Source of the DNA: Rapana venosa
Lineage: Eukaryota; Mollusca; Gastropoda; Neogastropoda; Muricidae
DNA length: 64,000 nt
Direction of reading: 5' to 3'
Assembly: GCA_028751875.1 (NCBI GenBank)
Contig: CM054134.1
Coordinates: 67,757,839 to 67,821,838, forward strand
In this document: piece after piece, positions 1-12,187 of the stretch
How positions within the stretch are numbered: position 1 is the first letter of the stretch
Layout: each line of letters begins with the position of its first letter
Notes under the pieces: generated by a model
What the model was told of the DNA's origin: nothing
The model's database searches: none
The model's input: the letters and a program-made list of their open reading frames with translations, nothing else
Program-made: the position numbers and the translations under genes

Positions 1-198
1 CGAAATGTGTTTATACTTAGGGCTATGGTTTATGGTCTCGTCTGAAGGACTCAGGGGAGTGGAGTCAGTGCCAATGTTAACTCCAGGTGAAAAATCCCCT
101 TGATCAGACACCACAGGAAGACTCAATCCCTCATCTCTAGTTACTGTCAGATAATCATGAGTTCTACACTCTGTTCACAAGGCTGTCCCACTCCCCTA
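1..198 (-). mobile_element. SINE family S1, copy truncated by window edge (head I)
   Basis: Shares the S1 body (GTCTCGTCTGAAGGACT, then GGAGTGGAGTCAGTGCC) and ends in a degraded reverse-complement tRNA-like head. It lies upstream of the first TMEM94 exon in the window. Confidence 0.55.
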
Positions 199-813
199 CA
201 CATAGGTATGTGTGACAGCTAATTTGTATGATGGGGTCTCTTACTTTCATATTTTTGGCTTGTGATTGACTTTCTACTTTTGTGTCTTTTGTTTATTTCT
301 TTGCATTTGTGTTCATTTCATCATGTTTTATTTGAGTCTCCTAATTTTTATCTCTGTACATTTTGGTATTTGTCAGTTGTAGTTAAAGTGTACTTCTCCT
401 CATTGAAATCAAGTTTCTCTTCGTGGGAAGAGTGTTTTTGTTGTTAAGCATCAGCTTTTCTTCTGTCTGGTTGTGTTATTTGCCTATAAAATGTGGATAG
501 TTCTGCATCATTTTGCCAGGACAGCTCTTTTTGCTGTGGGTTATATTAAAAATACCTCGTTTAATCATTTTGCCCAAAATACTTGATACATAGACCACTA
601 TGTAGTAGATGGCCAGATGTTTTCTTTGTATATCTTTGTAAATGCAAACATAGTCTCGTTTCAAGGAGTTTTTGTAGGGAAGCTAGGGTAGGTCAGGCAT
701 GAAGAAGGTGTTTGTTGTTAAAACAAAAGTTTTGTAATTAAAATCTTTATTTCTTTACAATGTTGCTCTATAAACCTATTGTACATGTAAATGATTAATA
801 TGCTATGTTACAG

Positions 814-960
814 AAAGCGTATTTTGGATTTTTACCATCGGAACAGCATGGCTGCCTATTGCACGGCATTCTCCTACAAGCCCATCGCTCACAACATCGC
901 CGCTCACATGGGAGGAGAGTACATTGAGCTGGTTGGCATCTCAAGCCATTTCTTTCACAG
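814..960 (+). CDS. TMEM94: TMEM94 window exon 1
   Basis: The acceptor CAG is at 811-813 and the donor GT at 961. The first base completes a codon begun in an upstream exon outside the window, and the exon exits with two bases of a codon. It encodes the conserved LDFYHRN..YCTAFSYKP..EYIEL segment of the cytoplasmic domain. Confidence 0.92.
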
Positions 961-3900
961 GTACCGTCAGGCTGCAAACCATGCTTTTTCCCCCTGTGTT
1001 TTTGTTATGTGCTTCTTGGGTTGCTGCCCTGCTATTTCATTTCAGTCTTTGTAGACACAGCCACACTCAGTCACATCTCTTAGCCAGAAGTCCACTGGGA
1101 GATGTTGGAGATAGGTTGTCACAGGTCACCAATCAGAAGACATCCTGTATTGCTGGTAGTTTCTTCAGTGGTAGTGCCTGTTTGTATCCAGTTTATGCAG
1201 AATACCACATACTCCTTCCCCTGCTGATGCTGATGTGAATCAAAATAGGTTTCTTTTATTGTATCGTGATCATTGATGAGGAAGATGACATTGGTGATGC
1301 TTATGAAAGTGGACCAACAAAGGCCTCTAAATCAAAGACAAGTTTCCTGTTATTGTTCTATTATCATTGATGACAAAGGATTATAATAATAATAATAATA
1401 CTGCACAAGTTCAGCTTGGTAAGATGACTTGTTTGGCAGGTGAATGTTTAAATGCTCCTGCCACCTTCCTTCTCAGAGCATATCAAGTTGCTTGCTGTTG
1501 CCCACACTAAATAAACATCTATTTAAACCAGATAGTATAAGCATAATTCATGCCATGGTCATGATGGCTTTACCTGCCGTGAGGCACTTGTAGTCATGCA
1601 GCAGCAAAAAAAAATTTTCATGGCAGCAAAAGCTGTTTTTTTCATGGCAGCAAAAGCTGTATGCAGGGCACTGACAGGGTGAAGCTGACGTCTTGTTGTT
1701 GTTGTCCCTGTGTCTCAGAAGTTTTGACCTGGATGCTGTCAGTAGTGATGGCCCGGGCGGTCTGTCCAAGTCCTTTTCCATGGACTCCTTGATTGAGGAC
1801 GACAGCCTGGGGACGGTGGAGGATGTCTCGGGTTACTATGATGCTCAGAAGAATCAGATCTTCCTCGGCATGGCCACTCTGCAGTATCAAGCTCGACAGG
1901 TGAGCTGTTCATTATGTGTGTGGTTAGTCTCTGTGTGTCATCATCCTTGGAATGCATGAATGAGATTTTTTTTAATGTGGTTTGACCGGTTTGCATTTGT
2001 TGTCAATATCAGTCTGTCATTTTCTGTCTATATTAAAGGTGTTTTACCTCTGTGTGTGTGTGCGCTTGTTAGTGTGTGTGTGACTGTGTGTGTGTGTGTG
2101 ACTGTATGTGTGTGTGATCTGTTGGTTGGGATTACCAATCAGCAACATTAATATGGAGTAGAGAACATTGAGAAAGACTTGAAGAATCATAGGCAAATGT
2201 CAGGGAGGAAAAGGGTTGTAAGAGAAAAGTTATGGTTTTGCTGGCAATATGTTTTTTTTCAGATTTTTAATGATGATGATGTATTATCATGTATAGTTAT
2301 GCCTCTGTGTGTGTGCGTCATGTATATGTCTCTGTGTGTGTGTGTGTGTGTGTGTGCGCGCGCACACAGGCATTGATGACTATATTCAACATACTTGTCT
2401 ACAGGACTTTGTGCAGTTGATTGAGAAACTGGAGTCATCGTGCATTAGGTTCGTCCACTTTTCGAAAGAGAATGAGCTGAGAAGCAGGGTAAGATTTGTT
2501 GTGTTCTAGTTTTGTTTGTAAAACTGTACTTAGATGCTCATACTGCATCAACATATTTACCTGTTGATTTGTTATATTATTATCTTGTTGTTGTTGTGCA
2601 TTCCCAGCTTAACACCATGGGGGCCATCCATGATATGCACTCTGACTAACTCATCCTACCTGGGAATCACTGTGATATTGAAAGCAGACACTGAATGAGA
2701 ACTTTGTGTGAATGACTCTTTTCCAGTACCTCACCGCATAGACAGCCCTATTCTGATTTCAGAGGATATTTTTCTCCATTAAAGGAGAGTGCAGGTTATT
2801 AAGAGCTTGTCATGGCTGAAGACAATCTGAGCACAACAGTTTATAGCATAACAACATTTTAATGTAGGTCTCAGCACTGAGCTTACATCAATAACTGATA
2901 GAGCATTTGGCCTAAGCCATGTTGTGGTTGTTTTTTATAGATTTCTTGTTCCTTGGCTAGAGGTCCAAGGTTCAGCAGTGGTGAGATTTTTGCATATGTG
3001 ACCCCTTTCCCTACCATTTAGGTAGCTGCATTTCGACTTTGGGGATGGTGTCTAAACACGACACCTGTGTACATGCGGTTTGGGTTGTCCTTTTATTTGT
3101 CATCCTTTCCTGCTGGCACAAGTGGCCCACTCTTCTGAAAGATGGAACAGGTTTTCAAAACGTGGACAAGATGTTCTGCGTGCGTTTGCACATAGGGTCT
3201 TGGTTTAACGTTTCATCTGAAGGACTTTGACATTCAGTTCGATGTTTTCTTCAAAATAAGAAGAAAGGGTGAGGCTGGAAATTGAACTTAGAACCTCATG
3301 GTTTACCTGTTGGCTGGTGAATGTCTTAATCGTCCTGACACCTTCTTTCTTATATTGTGTTATAATTTAACTTTTAAAACTGTACTGTGCATGCAAAAAT
3401 GCACACACACTCACACACTTTTAAAAAAGAATGATGTATTTAATGGAAGATGGTATTTTTTTAAATATGAAATGCATTATGCACTGGTTAATGGGAGATG
3501 GAAAATGTTTTCTGTTTTATATTTATTCATTTGCTGTGTGGTGTCAGGTATTCTCAGAAAAGATGGGTCTGGAGGCAGGCTGGAACTGCCACATCTCTCT
3601 GCTGACGGAGGAACTGTCTTTCAACGAGGGGCCAGGCTCTGGGCCAGGGTCTTACGTCCAGGGTCGGCAGTCTGCAGAGAGTGCCTCTCAAGAGCACCTG
3701 GACCTTCAGGGCAACCTGGAGAGAGTGCCTCCCGAGGAAGCGATAGCCTTTCGCAGCCAGAGCGCCCCCTGTGTCATCGCCATGGAAGAGGAGGAGGGCC
3801 AGCAGGTCAAGTTTAACGTCCAGTCTCCGGAGGAGATCGAGCTAGAAACCAGAGAAGAGGAAACAGAAGAACGGTCACAGCCCCGGGTGAGGATTCCCAG

Positions 3901-6900
3901 TGACAAGTCCACATGCTCCACTGCCAAGAGCAAGTCCACCAGCCACTCCAGGTCAGACCGCTCGGAGCATGAGGACTTGGAGGAAGAAGGGGAGGTAGAG
4001 GAGGAGGAGGCTGGGGAGGCTCACAGGCTGCTGTCGTCCTCAGACAGCTCTCTGACATCATCATCAAGTGAAGGGGAGCTGGACCACCAGTCAGACAGCC
4101 GGTACACCTCCAGCTACGTCACAGAGTGCACTGACGACAGCCTGACCGGGGCACTGGACAATAGAGTGAGTTGTCTGGCCTCTGGGGTAAGACAAGTTCT
4201 GTAAGTCGTTCACTGACATAGGAAATATAGGCTCTTCCAGGGATATTATCACAAAAGAGAGACAAACCCCTTCCCGGTGAATGAGATAAAACAAAAACCT
4301 CTTATAAATGAAACATGGAGGACAAGAAAGGTTTTGGTTTGTTCCAATTTTAGGGGGTGGGGGTGGACTTAAAAAAATTGCAAAAGGATTATTCCATTTC
4401 GGATTTTGGTGCATTATTTGTTAGGATTATTTTTCAGTATTTTAGAAGTGTTTATGGAAACTTTTTTTCTTTCACTCCATAATGACTGTGGAATTATTTA
4501 TCTCTTTGTCTTGATCAGTGTTTTTCAGCACTGGTTTATTTTCAGGCTCAAAACTTCAGCAAATTTGGTTAACAAAGTGCATATTTCAGGACACTTCAGT
4601 TTTATCTAACACAATCGTGGTCCAAAGAGCTTTTGTACATTGGTGATGTTCTAGCTTTCTTTTTGTCATGTGTCAAGTACACACATACACACACCACACA
4701 CTCACACACTCACTCACTCACACACTCTCAAACACACACACACACACTTTACCTTCATTCCCTTTGTCTTTTGATCATTATGTTACATTTAACCAATCAG
4801 TTTTGTCAGTCATCCGCAATGTACTTCTTGCGTGTGGGGGGAAAAAAAAGGCTTGTAAACTGGACTCAACTTGTTCCTCAGTTTAGGCATGAATGAAGAC
4901 TAACTGATACCAGTATTAGTCATGATGTGAATGTTCCATGAGGATGACTTGCATGACTGACGTTGCTATGGAAGGGTGGTGATGTGCAGGCCCAACTCCC
5001 GCGTGGCATTGATCAGATCCGTCCTCATCTGGAGAAGGTGGATAACGTGCCCTTGCTGGTCAACCTCTTCACAGACTGTACTGCACCAAGTGGGTCTCAG
5101 TTTTGATCACGTTGATAACAGTATTCGTGATTGTCATCTGTAACATTCACAGTTTAGATGAAAACTTCATGCCAGGATAGCTTGCAAATATTCCAGTGTG
5201 TGATGTTATGGTACAGTTACACCATTAGTGAAGTAGCACTAGAGTAATGCTTACCCCAGATGAAGTTTTCAGTTGGAATTTGTTTTGGGTTTTGGGGGGA
5301 GAAAAAGTACTTTTGTGTGGCATGCTAAGCTTTCACATATGCAACCTTGCATGCAGCCAAAGATGAAGATACAGTCTCATATATGCATGGTAACACTTTC
5401 ATACATGCACACAAGTGCGTGCTTGCACACACACGTGCATATGTGCACATATACACCACACACATACATGCACACATGTGCGTACTTGCACACACATATG
5501 CATATGTGCACACATACACCACACACAATCACCACATGAATACACACACACACACAGAGTCATGACTACCACAGTATATTGCCCATTTTTACAGCCACCC
5601 AGGAGATGATGAAGATCCTGCAGGAGAATGGAGAGGTGGTGCTGTGTGTTGGAAGCTCCCTCAACATGGCCAACACTCCCGTCTTTCTGCAGGCTGATTG
5701 CAGGCAAGTTGCCACCCACCCTTATAATGGGCAAAAGATGTGTCATACACATGCCAGCAGAAAGAAGTACTGTTTTAAAATGACAGCAAATCTATCATTA
5801 CAATACTGGTACCAGTACTTGATTATCTCAATAAACAGAAAAGTTCATACAGGTTACAAGCCAGATATAAGAACAATGAACATAAAAACATCACAGAAAG
5901 TAATAGAATCAGTTCAGCTTTTTGCTATAGTACCACGGCTGGTGAAGCTTGAATCACCACCAGGACCTCTGACGAAGGCTCATCCAGGAGCCAAAACTCG
6001 AGTCAGGTCAGGTCAGGTCAAAGGCATGGTTCTTACTCAAAATGCCTAAAATGCTGTCATTGAAAGATTTTATTTTAGAGAGGGTTTTTGCTTGGTTGGT
6101 TTGGGTTTCTTTTAAATGGAGAAGTTGTAAGTGGTTACCTGCACTTGTTTTCCTCGCTGTTTCCTCAATAATAATAAAAAAATTGATAATGTAGGATTTT
6201 CAACCAACACCCAGTATCAGTTTAGGCCTAAAAGAAGGCAGAAGTAACAAGAGGAAGCACTGTTTCATTTTAGGTGAGCTTGTCAAAGTTTTGCTGAAAA
6301 TTATATTTTGTAACAGATATGAACCATTAACCTGAAAGGTTTCCTTCCAAAATAGAGTATCTGACTTCTTGACTCTGTTTGAGATGTATGATGTTGGCTG
6401 GAACCCCTTGAAATGTTTTCTCATACTATATATTTGATATACAAAATGACTGAACGAGGTGACTGAACGCTTCACACTCATTCGACAGCCTTGCCATAGA
6501 GCCCCTGTACCCGCAGCTGTGTGCTGTGAAGGGGGCCCCGGTGGTGGACCAGTGGAACAAACCCAGTCCCTCGCCCACAGAGCTGGCCTCGCGCCTGCTG
6601 GCCCTGCCCTGCTCCCTCGCCTTCCAGCGGGAAGACAACATCTCCATCCTGCAGCTGATTGCTGAGGTTGGTGTTGGAGAATGTTGACGATGTTTGGTTT
6701 TATTGTTGTTTCCCTTTGTCTGTCTGTATGTTTGTGTCTTTTGTAGTTTTTGGCTGTCTGCTTCTGTCTGCCTCTTTTTTTTCTTTTTCCTTAGTGGTTG
6801 TGTGTTATATGTGTATGTCTTGTAAGTATATGAACATAGTGATCCATTTCTGCTCTCTTTTAATCAGTCTTTTGCAGGTTCACATCTACTGTAGATTCTG

Positions 6901-9900
6901 TGGTTTTGGTGAGAGAGAGACAATATGTTTTTGTGAGAATATTTTTGCCCACCACAACATGTTCTTTTTGGAGAAATCAAACCTGTATGATTTTTTATAT
7001 GATCCTTGAAAAAAACTTTCAATAAAAGATTTTGAAAATCAGATCTAAGGAACTGGTTTTTATAAAAATGTTTGATTTTTTTAAAAACAAATCTTTTTTC
7101 GTTACTTTGATCACTGAGGAACTGGTTTTTATCAAAATGATAGATTTTTGTTCTGATAAGTATGTGTGTGTGTGCATGTGTGTGCGTGCGTGCGTGTGTG
7201 TACAGGCCAGGCACCACACAGTGTCTCTGCGAAACTGTTTCTACTTGCTGCTGTGCTGCCAGCTGTGCATCGTTCTGTCCTTCATCCTCTCTCTGGCCTT
7301 CCTGCTGCCCCCGCCCCTCCCTCCCCAGCACCTGCTGTGGCTGCTGCTGGTGGCCCTCCCGCTGCTGGCAGCAGGGCTGATGGGAAACCCCGTGGACCCC
7401 AAAATCATGGCCACCAGCACCAACAAGAACAAGGAGCACGTCAACAGACAGGTCGGTGTTCTGGGCAGTGTGGAGAGTGTGGAGAGATGTCTTGTTTTCT
7501 GCCTTAGTATTAGTCAACAGACAGGTCGGTGTTCTGGGCAGTGTGGAGAGTGTGGAGAGATGTCTTGATTTTATTTATTTTAATTTTAATTTTATACCAC
7601 TTTAAGTCACGAAATTTCTCTACGTGAAATTCGGGCTGCTTTCCCCGGGGAGAGCGCGTCGCCACAAGAGCAGCGCCACCCTTCTTTTTTTTCTTTTTTT
7701 CGGTGATACTTTAACTACCTTACTTGGAGTGTTCAGCAACAATTGAAGGTCCGGTCGTCATTGTTTCCATTCTGTGAGATTGCAGCTAGCTATGTTCTCC
7801 GCACAGCGCTGAGCATCAAGCCGCTGTCTATCTCACCTTGAAAACCGAAGCAACTGATGTATGGCACTGCAGATCACAAATAGACTTTCTGTCGAAAGTA
7901 GATACACTGATCTTGATTATCTCTGGATACACTGATCTTGATTGCATCTGGATACACTGATCTTGGTTATCTCTGGATACACTGATCTTGATTACGTCTG
8001 GATACACTGATCTTGATTTCATCTGGATACACTGATCTTGATTACGTCTTGTTTTCTGTCGTGGTATTAGTCAACAGACAGGTCAGTGATCTGGACTGTG
8101 TGGTCATGTCTTGTTTTCTGTTGTGGTATTAGTCAACAGACAGGTCAGTGATCTGGACTGTGTGGTCATGTCTTGTTTTCTGTCGTGGTATGATCTGGAC
8201 TGTGTGGTCATGTCTTGTTTTCTGTCATGGTATGATCTGGACTGTGTGGTCATGTCTTGTTTTCTGTCATGGTATGATCTGGACTGTGTGGTCATGTCTT
8301 GTTTTCTGTCATGGTATGATCTGGACTGTGTGGTCATGTCTTGTTTTCTGTCGTGGTATGATCTGGACTGTGTGGTCATGTCTTGTTTTCTGTCGTGGTA
8401 TGATCTGGACTGTGTGGTCATGTCTTGTTTTCTGTCATGGTATGATCTGGACTGTGTGGTCATGTCTTGTTTTCTGTCATGGTATGATCTGGACTGTGTG
8501 GTCATGTCTTGTTTTCTGTCGTGGTATGATCTGGACTGTGTGGTCATGTCTTGTTTTCTGTCATGGTATGATCTGGACTGTGTGGTCATGTCTTGTTTTC
8601 TGTCATGGTATGATCTGGACTGTGTGGTCATGTCTTGTTTTCTGTCATGGTATTAGTCAACAGACAGGTCAGTGATCTGGACTGTGTGGTCATGTCTTGT
8701 TTTCTGTCGTGGTATGATCTGGACTGTGTGGTCATGTCTTGTTTTCTGTCATGGTATTAGTCGACAGACAGGTCAGTGATCTGGACTGTGTGGTCATGTC
8801 TTGTTTTCTGTCATGGTATGATCTGGACTGTGTGGTCATGTCTTGTTTTCTGTCATGGTATGATCTGGACTGTGTGGTCATGTCTTGTTTTCTGTCATGG
8901 TATTAGTCGACAGACAGGTCAGTGATCTGGACTGTGTGGTCATGTCTTGTTTTCTGTCATGGTATTAGTCAACAGACAGGTCAGTGATCTGGACTGTGTG
9001 GAGAGATGTCTTGATTTGTGTCTCAATATTAGGCAAGAAGCACAGGGAATAATTGGGTTGGTTGATATTATCAAAATATTTTGATGATACTCCAGACATT
9101 TTGAATATCCAAGATTCTGACCTTGTTGATATAATAATAATAATAATAAACGGAATTTATATAGCGCTTTATCTTGCAAAAAGAAATCAAAGCACTTGCA
9201 TTCAACACACCCCTACACATACAACCAATAACAATTAACAGAGTTAACAAATTCAAATGTACATACACGCACACACACACACACTCACAAAGGTTATACA
9301 CTTAAAAAGTATGAAACATTTGTTGTTGTTGGGTTTTTTGGTTTTTGTTTTTGTTCCTTGGCTAGATCTTGAAGGTTTACCAATGGTGAGATGTTTCATA
9401 TGCAACCGTTTTTTCCTCCCACCATGTAGAGAGCTGTATTCTGACTGTGTGCATGTGTTTTTGAAATGTTGTCATCCATTCCCACTGCCATGGAATAGCC
9501 TTCTCTTCTGAAAGGTGGAATGGGTTTTTAACATGTGTGCAAGATGTTCTGCACAATTTGACACACAGGGCTCCAGTTTATAGTCTCATTCAAAGGACCT
9601 TGACATTCAGTTCAATTTTCTCATCAAACTGGGAAGAAAGGGCAAGGCTGGAATCAAACCCAGAACCTCATGGTTTACTTGTCATGCAGGTGTCCTGCCA
9701 CCTTCCTTCGTATATCATGAAAATGATAATTACTTCACCAGTTGGATAAATATTGTTGCTTTAACTTTTTTCCTCATCTACTATCACTTTGGTTAAATGA
9801 CTTCAATAAAAGATTATTTTGTGGAGGTATGTGGTGTCTGATTGCTATGTTTTCAGTGTGAGAATGTTACTGTTCAAGGGAAACATTCATACTGTTAATT

Positions 9901-11080
9901 CAGAATTGTGTTGTGTGTTACAGATGGTGATCCAGTTTTTGATGCAGTTTTTCCTGCGGTTTGTGCCGTCCATCATAATCTCTCTGATCTGCTTTGGCCT
10001 GACACTGTACTCTTACTGTCACAACACAGCCCCCTCTGAGTGCTTTCTGTATGAAATCAGGTGAGTGGGCTTAGGTGTCTGTCACACTGTTCGTGCTGCT
10101 CATTGTAGCTGTTTGTTTGAAGCAGTAGGATTGGTGGATAGTAGATTGTTTCCTCTTTGTGGAAGGAAGGGAATGCTCTGTTGTTGTTTGTTGGCTTGTT
10201 TTTGTGTGTGTGTGTTTTGTTGTTGTTTTGTTGTGCGTGTTTTGTGTGGGGTTTTTTTGGGGGTAGTATTGTAGTGAAACAGAATATACCTTGCTGGTGT
10301 TTGATGTATGTGACAGTGCAGTAATAAAATTACCTTCCAAGTGATCAGCAGTAAAATGTTCTCCCATGTGACCTGTTGCAGCATTGTATTTCTGAATCAG
10401 GAGACACCTGTGAATTGTGCAAGCTCTGTTTCCTTGGGTGATGTTTTAAACCTTTCTGTTGCATACACTTTGCCTATGCAGTAAAATGTAGAATTTATGC
10501 AGCCTCTATGTAGAGGCCCCATCCTCCCTGTTCTGATCATGCTTCACAGACACAAAGTTGTTCAGAGTTGTGGTAGATTATAGATCTCCACTCTGTTACT
10601 AATAGTTATGTTTTTTTAAAAAGGGGGAGCTACATTTCTGTTGTTGTACAATGTTGTGTTGAGATTTTCTTCAGCCATGTCAAGCTCTTAGCATAACAAC
10701 ATGTGCTCTCCTTTAAAGGAGAAAAAAGATCTATTGTTGGATGTGATATGTTACATGAAAACAGTTATGCATGCCAATTTCTCATCTGGGGTGTGCTTCC
10801 GATCTCACTGTGATTCCCAGATGGGATGAGTGAGTCAGGGTGCAAATTCTGGATGGCTTCCAGTGTGTTCAGTTTGGGAATGCACAAGAACAACATACAC
10901 AGTATTGGTGTGTGGTCTTGCTTTCAGCCAAATGGACAATGTCACCTACAGCAACTGGGAGGAGAAGTTTTCAGGGGGACTTGTCCTGGCTCAGAACATC
11001 TTTCATCTCTTCACTCTCATTTTCTTTGGTAAGTGTGGTGTGTGCTGCTCTGTTTACCTGCTTTTTTAGGCTTCAGTTTG

Positions 11081-11121
<41 letters not shown>

Positions 11122-12119
11122 AGAAGCCTTTGATGAATTTTCGTACATATTATGGTGTGCTATTCATACACTAATGTTCATATTTCATTGAAACAACTGT
11201 TGATACTCTATACAGGAAATGAATGCAAGGTGTGAAAAATGAGCCATTTGAGTGTACCGTGTGATTTCCTTACATACATTTTATAAGTAACTTGATTTGA
11301 TTTGGTTTGAAAAAATAGCATGTTTTGATTTAGTTCATTTTTGATTTGTGAGATTGGCAAGTGGCTTGTGCATTTAAATTTTATACCAGGTGTCTGGTTC
11401 AAATTCTGGTCGCAGCATAAAATTGAAAGATGCAGTGAAAGTTTTTGGTTAATTAATCCTGTCCTATTACTTAATCATGTCCATATGCAGGCAGATTTCT
11501 TAGTGTGTGACTTAGAACCTTGTTTATGTGTGGACTCAGGTAAAAAACAGCAATGTGAGTATTTTCTATGGTTGTCATCTGACTCATTACTGTGGGGGAT
11601 CACTGTGAGTCCATGAGTACACTCTGCATAAGGAGATTATCTGCATGGCTGTTGTCAATTAAATGCCTCGCCATGTAGGTAACCGCACCCTGGCTCTTTA
11701 ATGGAGAATACATGTTGTTAGGCTAGGAGCTTGTCATGGATGAAGATGTTCTAAAAGCATAACAAGTGAACAGATCAGTTTATGCCTTGGCCTTTTGCTC
11801 TCGTCAAGGACTGACAAAGCTTTTGGGATGGGCCATTATCTAAGCATTTCATATTCCATGTGTGTGAGTGTGTGTGTGTTTGTGTTTACTTGGTTATTTA
11901 TTTATTTTATTCTTTTATTTTGAGGATAATGGAATAAGCACTCATGTACTTTTTTACACTCAGTCCTCATGTGATTTTGTAAATTTTGTCAGCCATTACC
12001 TCCAGAACACAGTGAGCTTCTCTTCCAAAAGGTAGAACAGGTTTTCATGTGTGCGCAAGATGTTCTGCATGCATTCACGTTGGGGCCTCGGTTTAAAGTC
12101 TCATCCAAAAGACTTTCTT

Positions 12120-12187
<68 letters not shown>

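Noticed and set aside
3706..4067. Minus-strand open frames opposite TMEM94 exon 4
   Set aside because: Shadow frames of the acidic coding sequence.
5704..5710. Alternative GT donor at 5708 for TMEM94 exon 6
   Set aside because: It would add four bases and break the frame into exon 7; the GC donor at 5704 preserves it.
6864..7517. 217-codon minus-strand open frame
   Set aside because: It is antisense to TMEM94 exon 8 and runs across a TG tract; no family resemblance.
8104..8675. Long open frames on both strands of the 42-base minisatellite (repeats such as MIWTVWSCLVFCHG and MTTQSRSYHDRKQD)
   Set aside because: The unit length is a multiple of three, so any stop-free frame stays open. The array is intronic, and both strands and two plus-strand frames are open at once.
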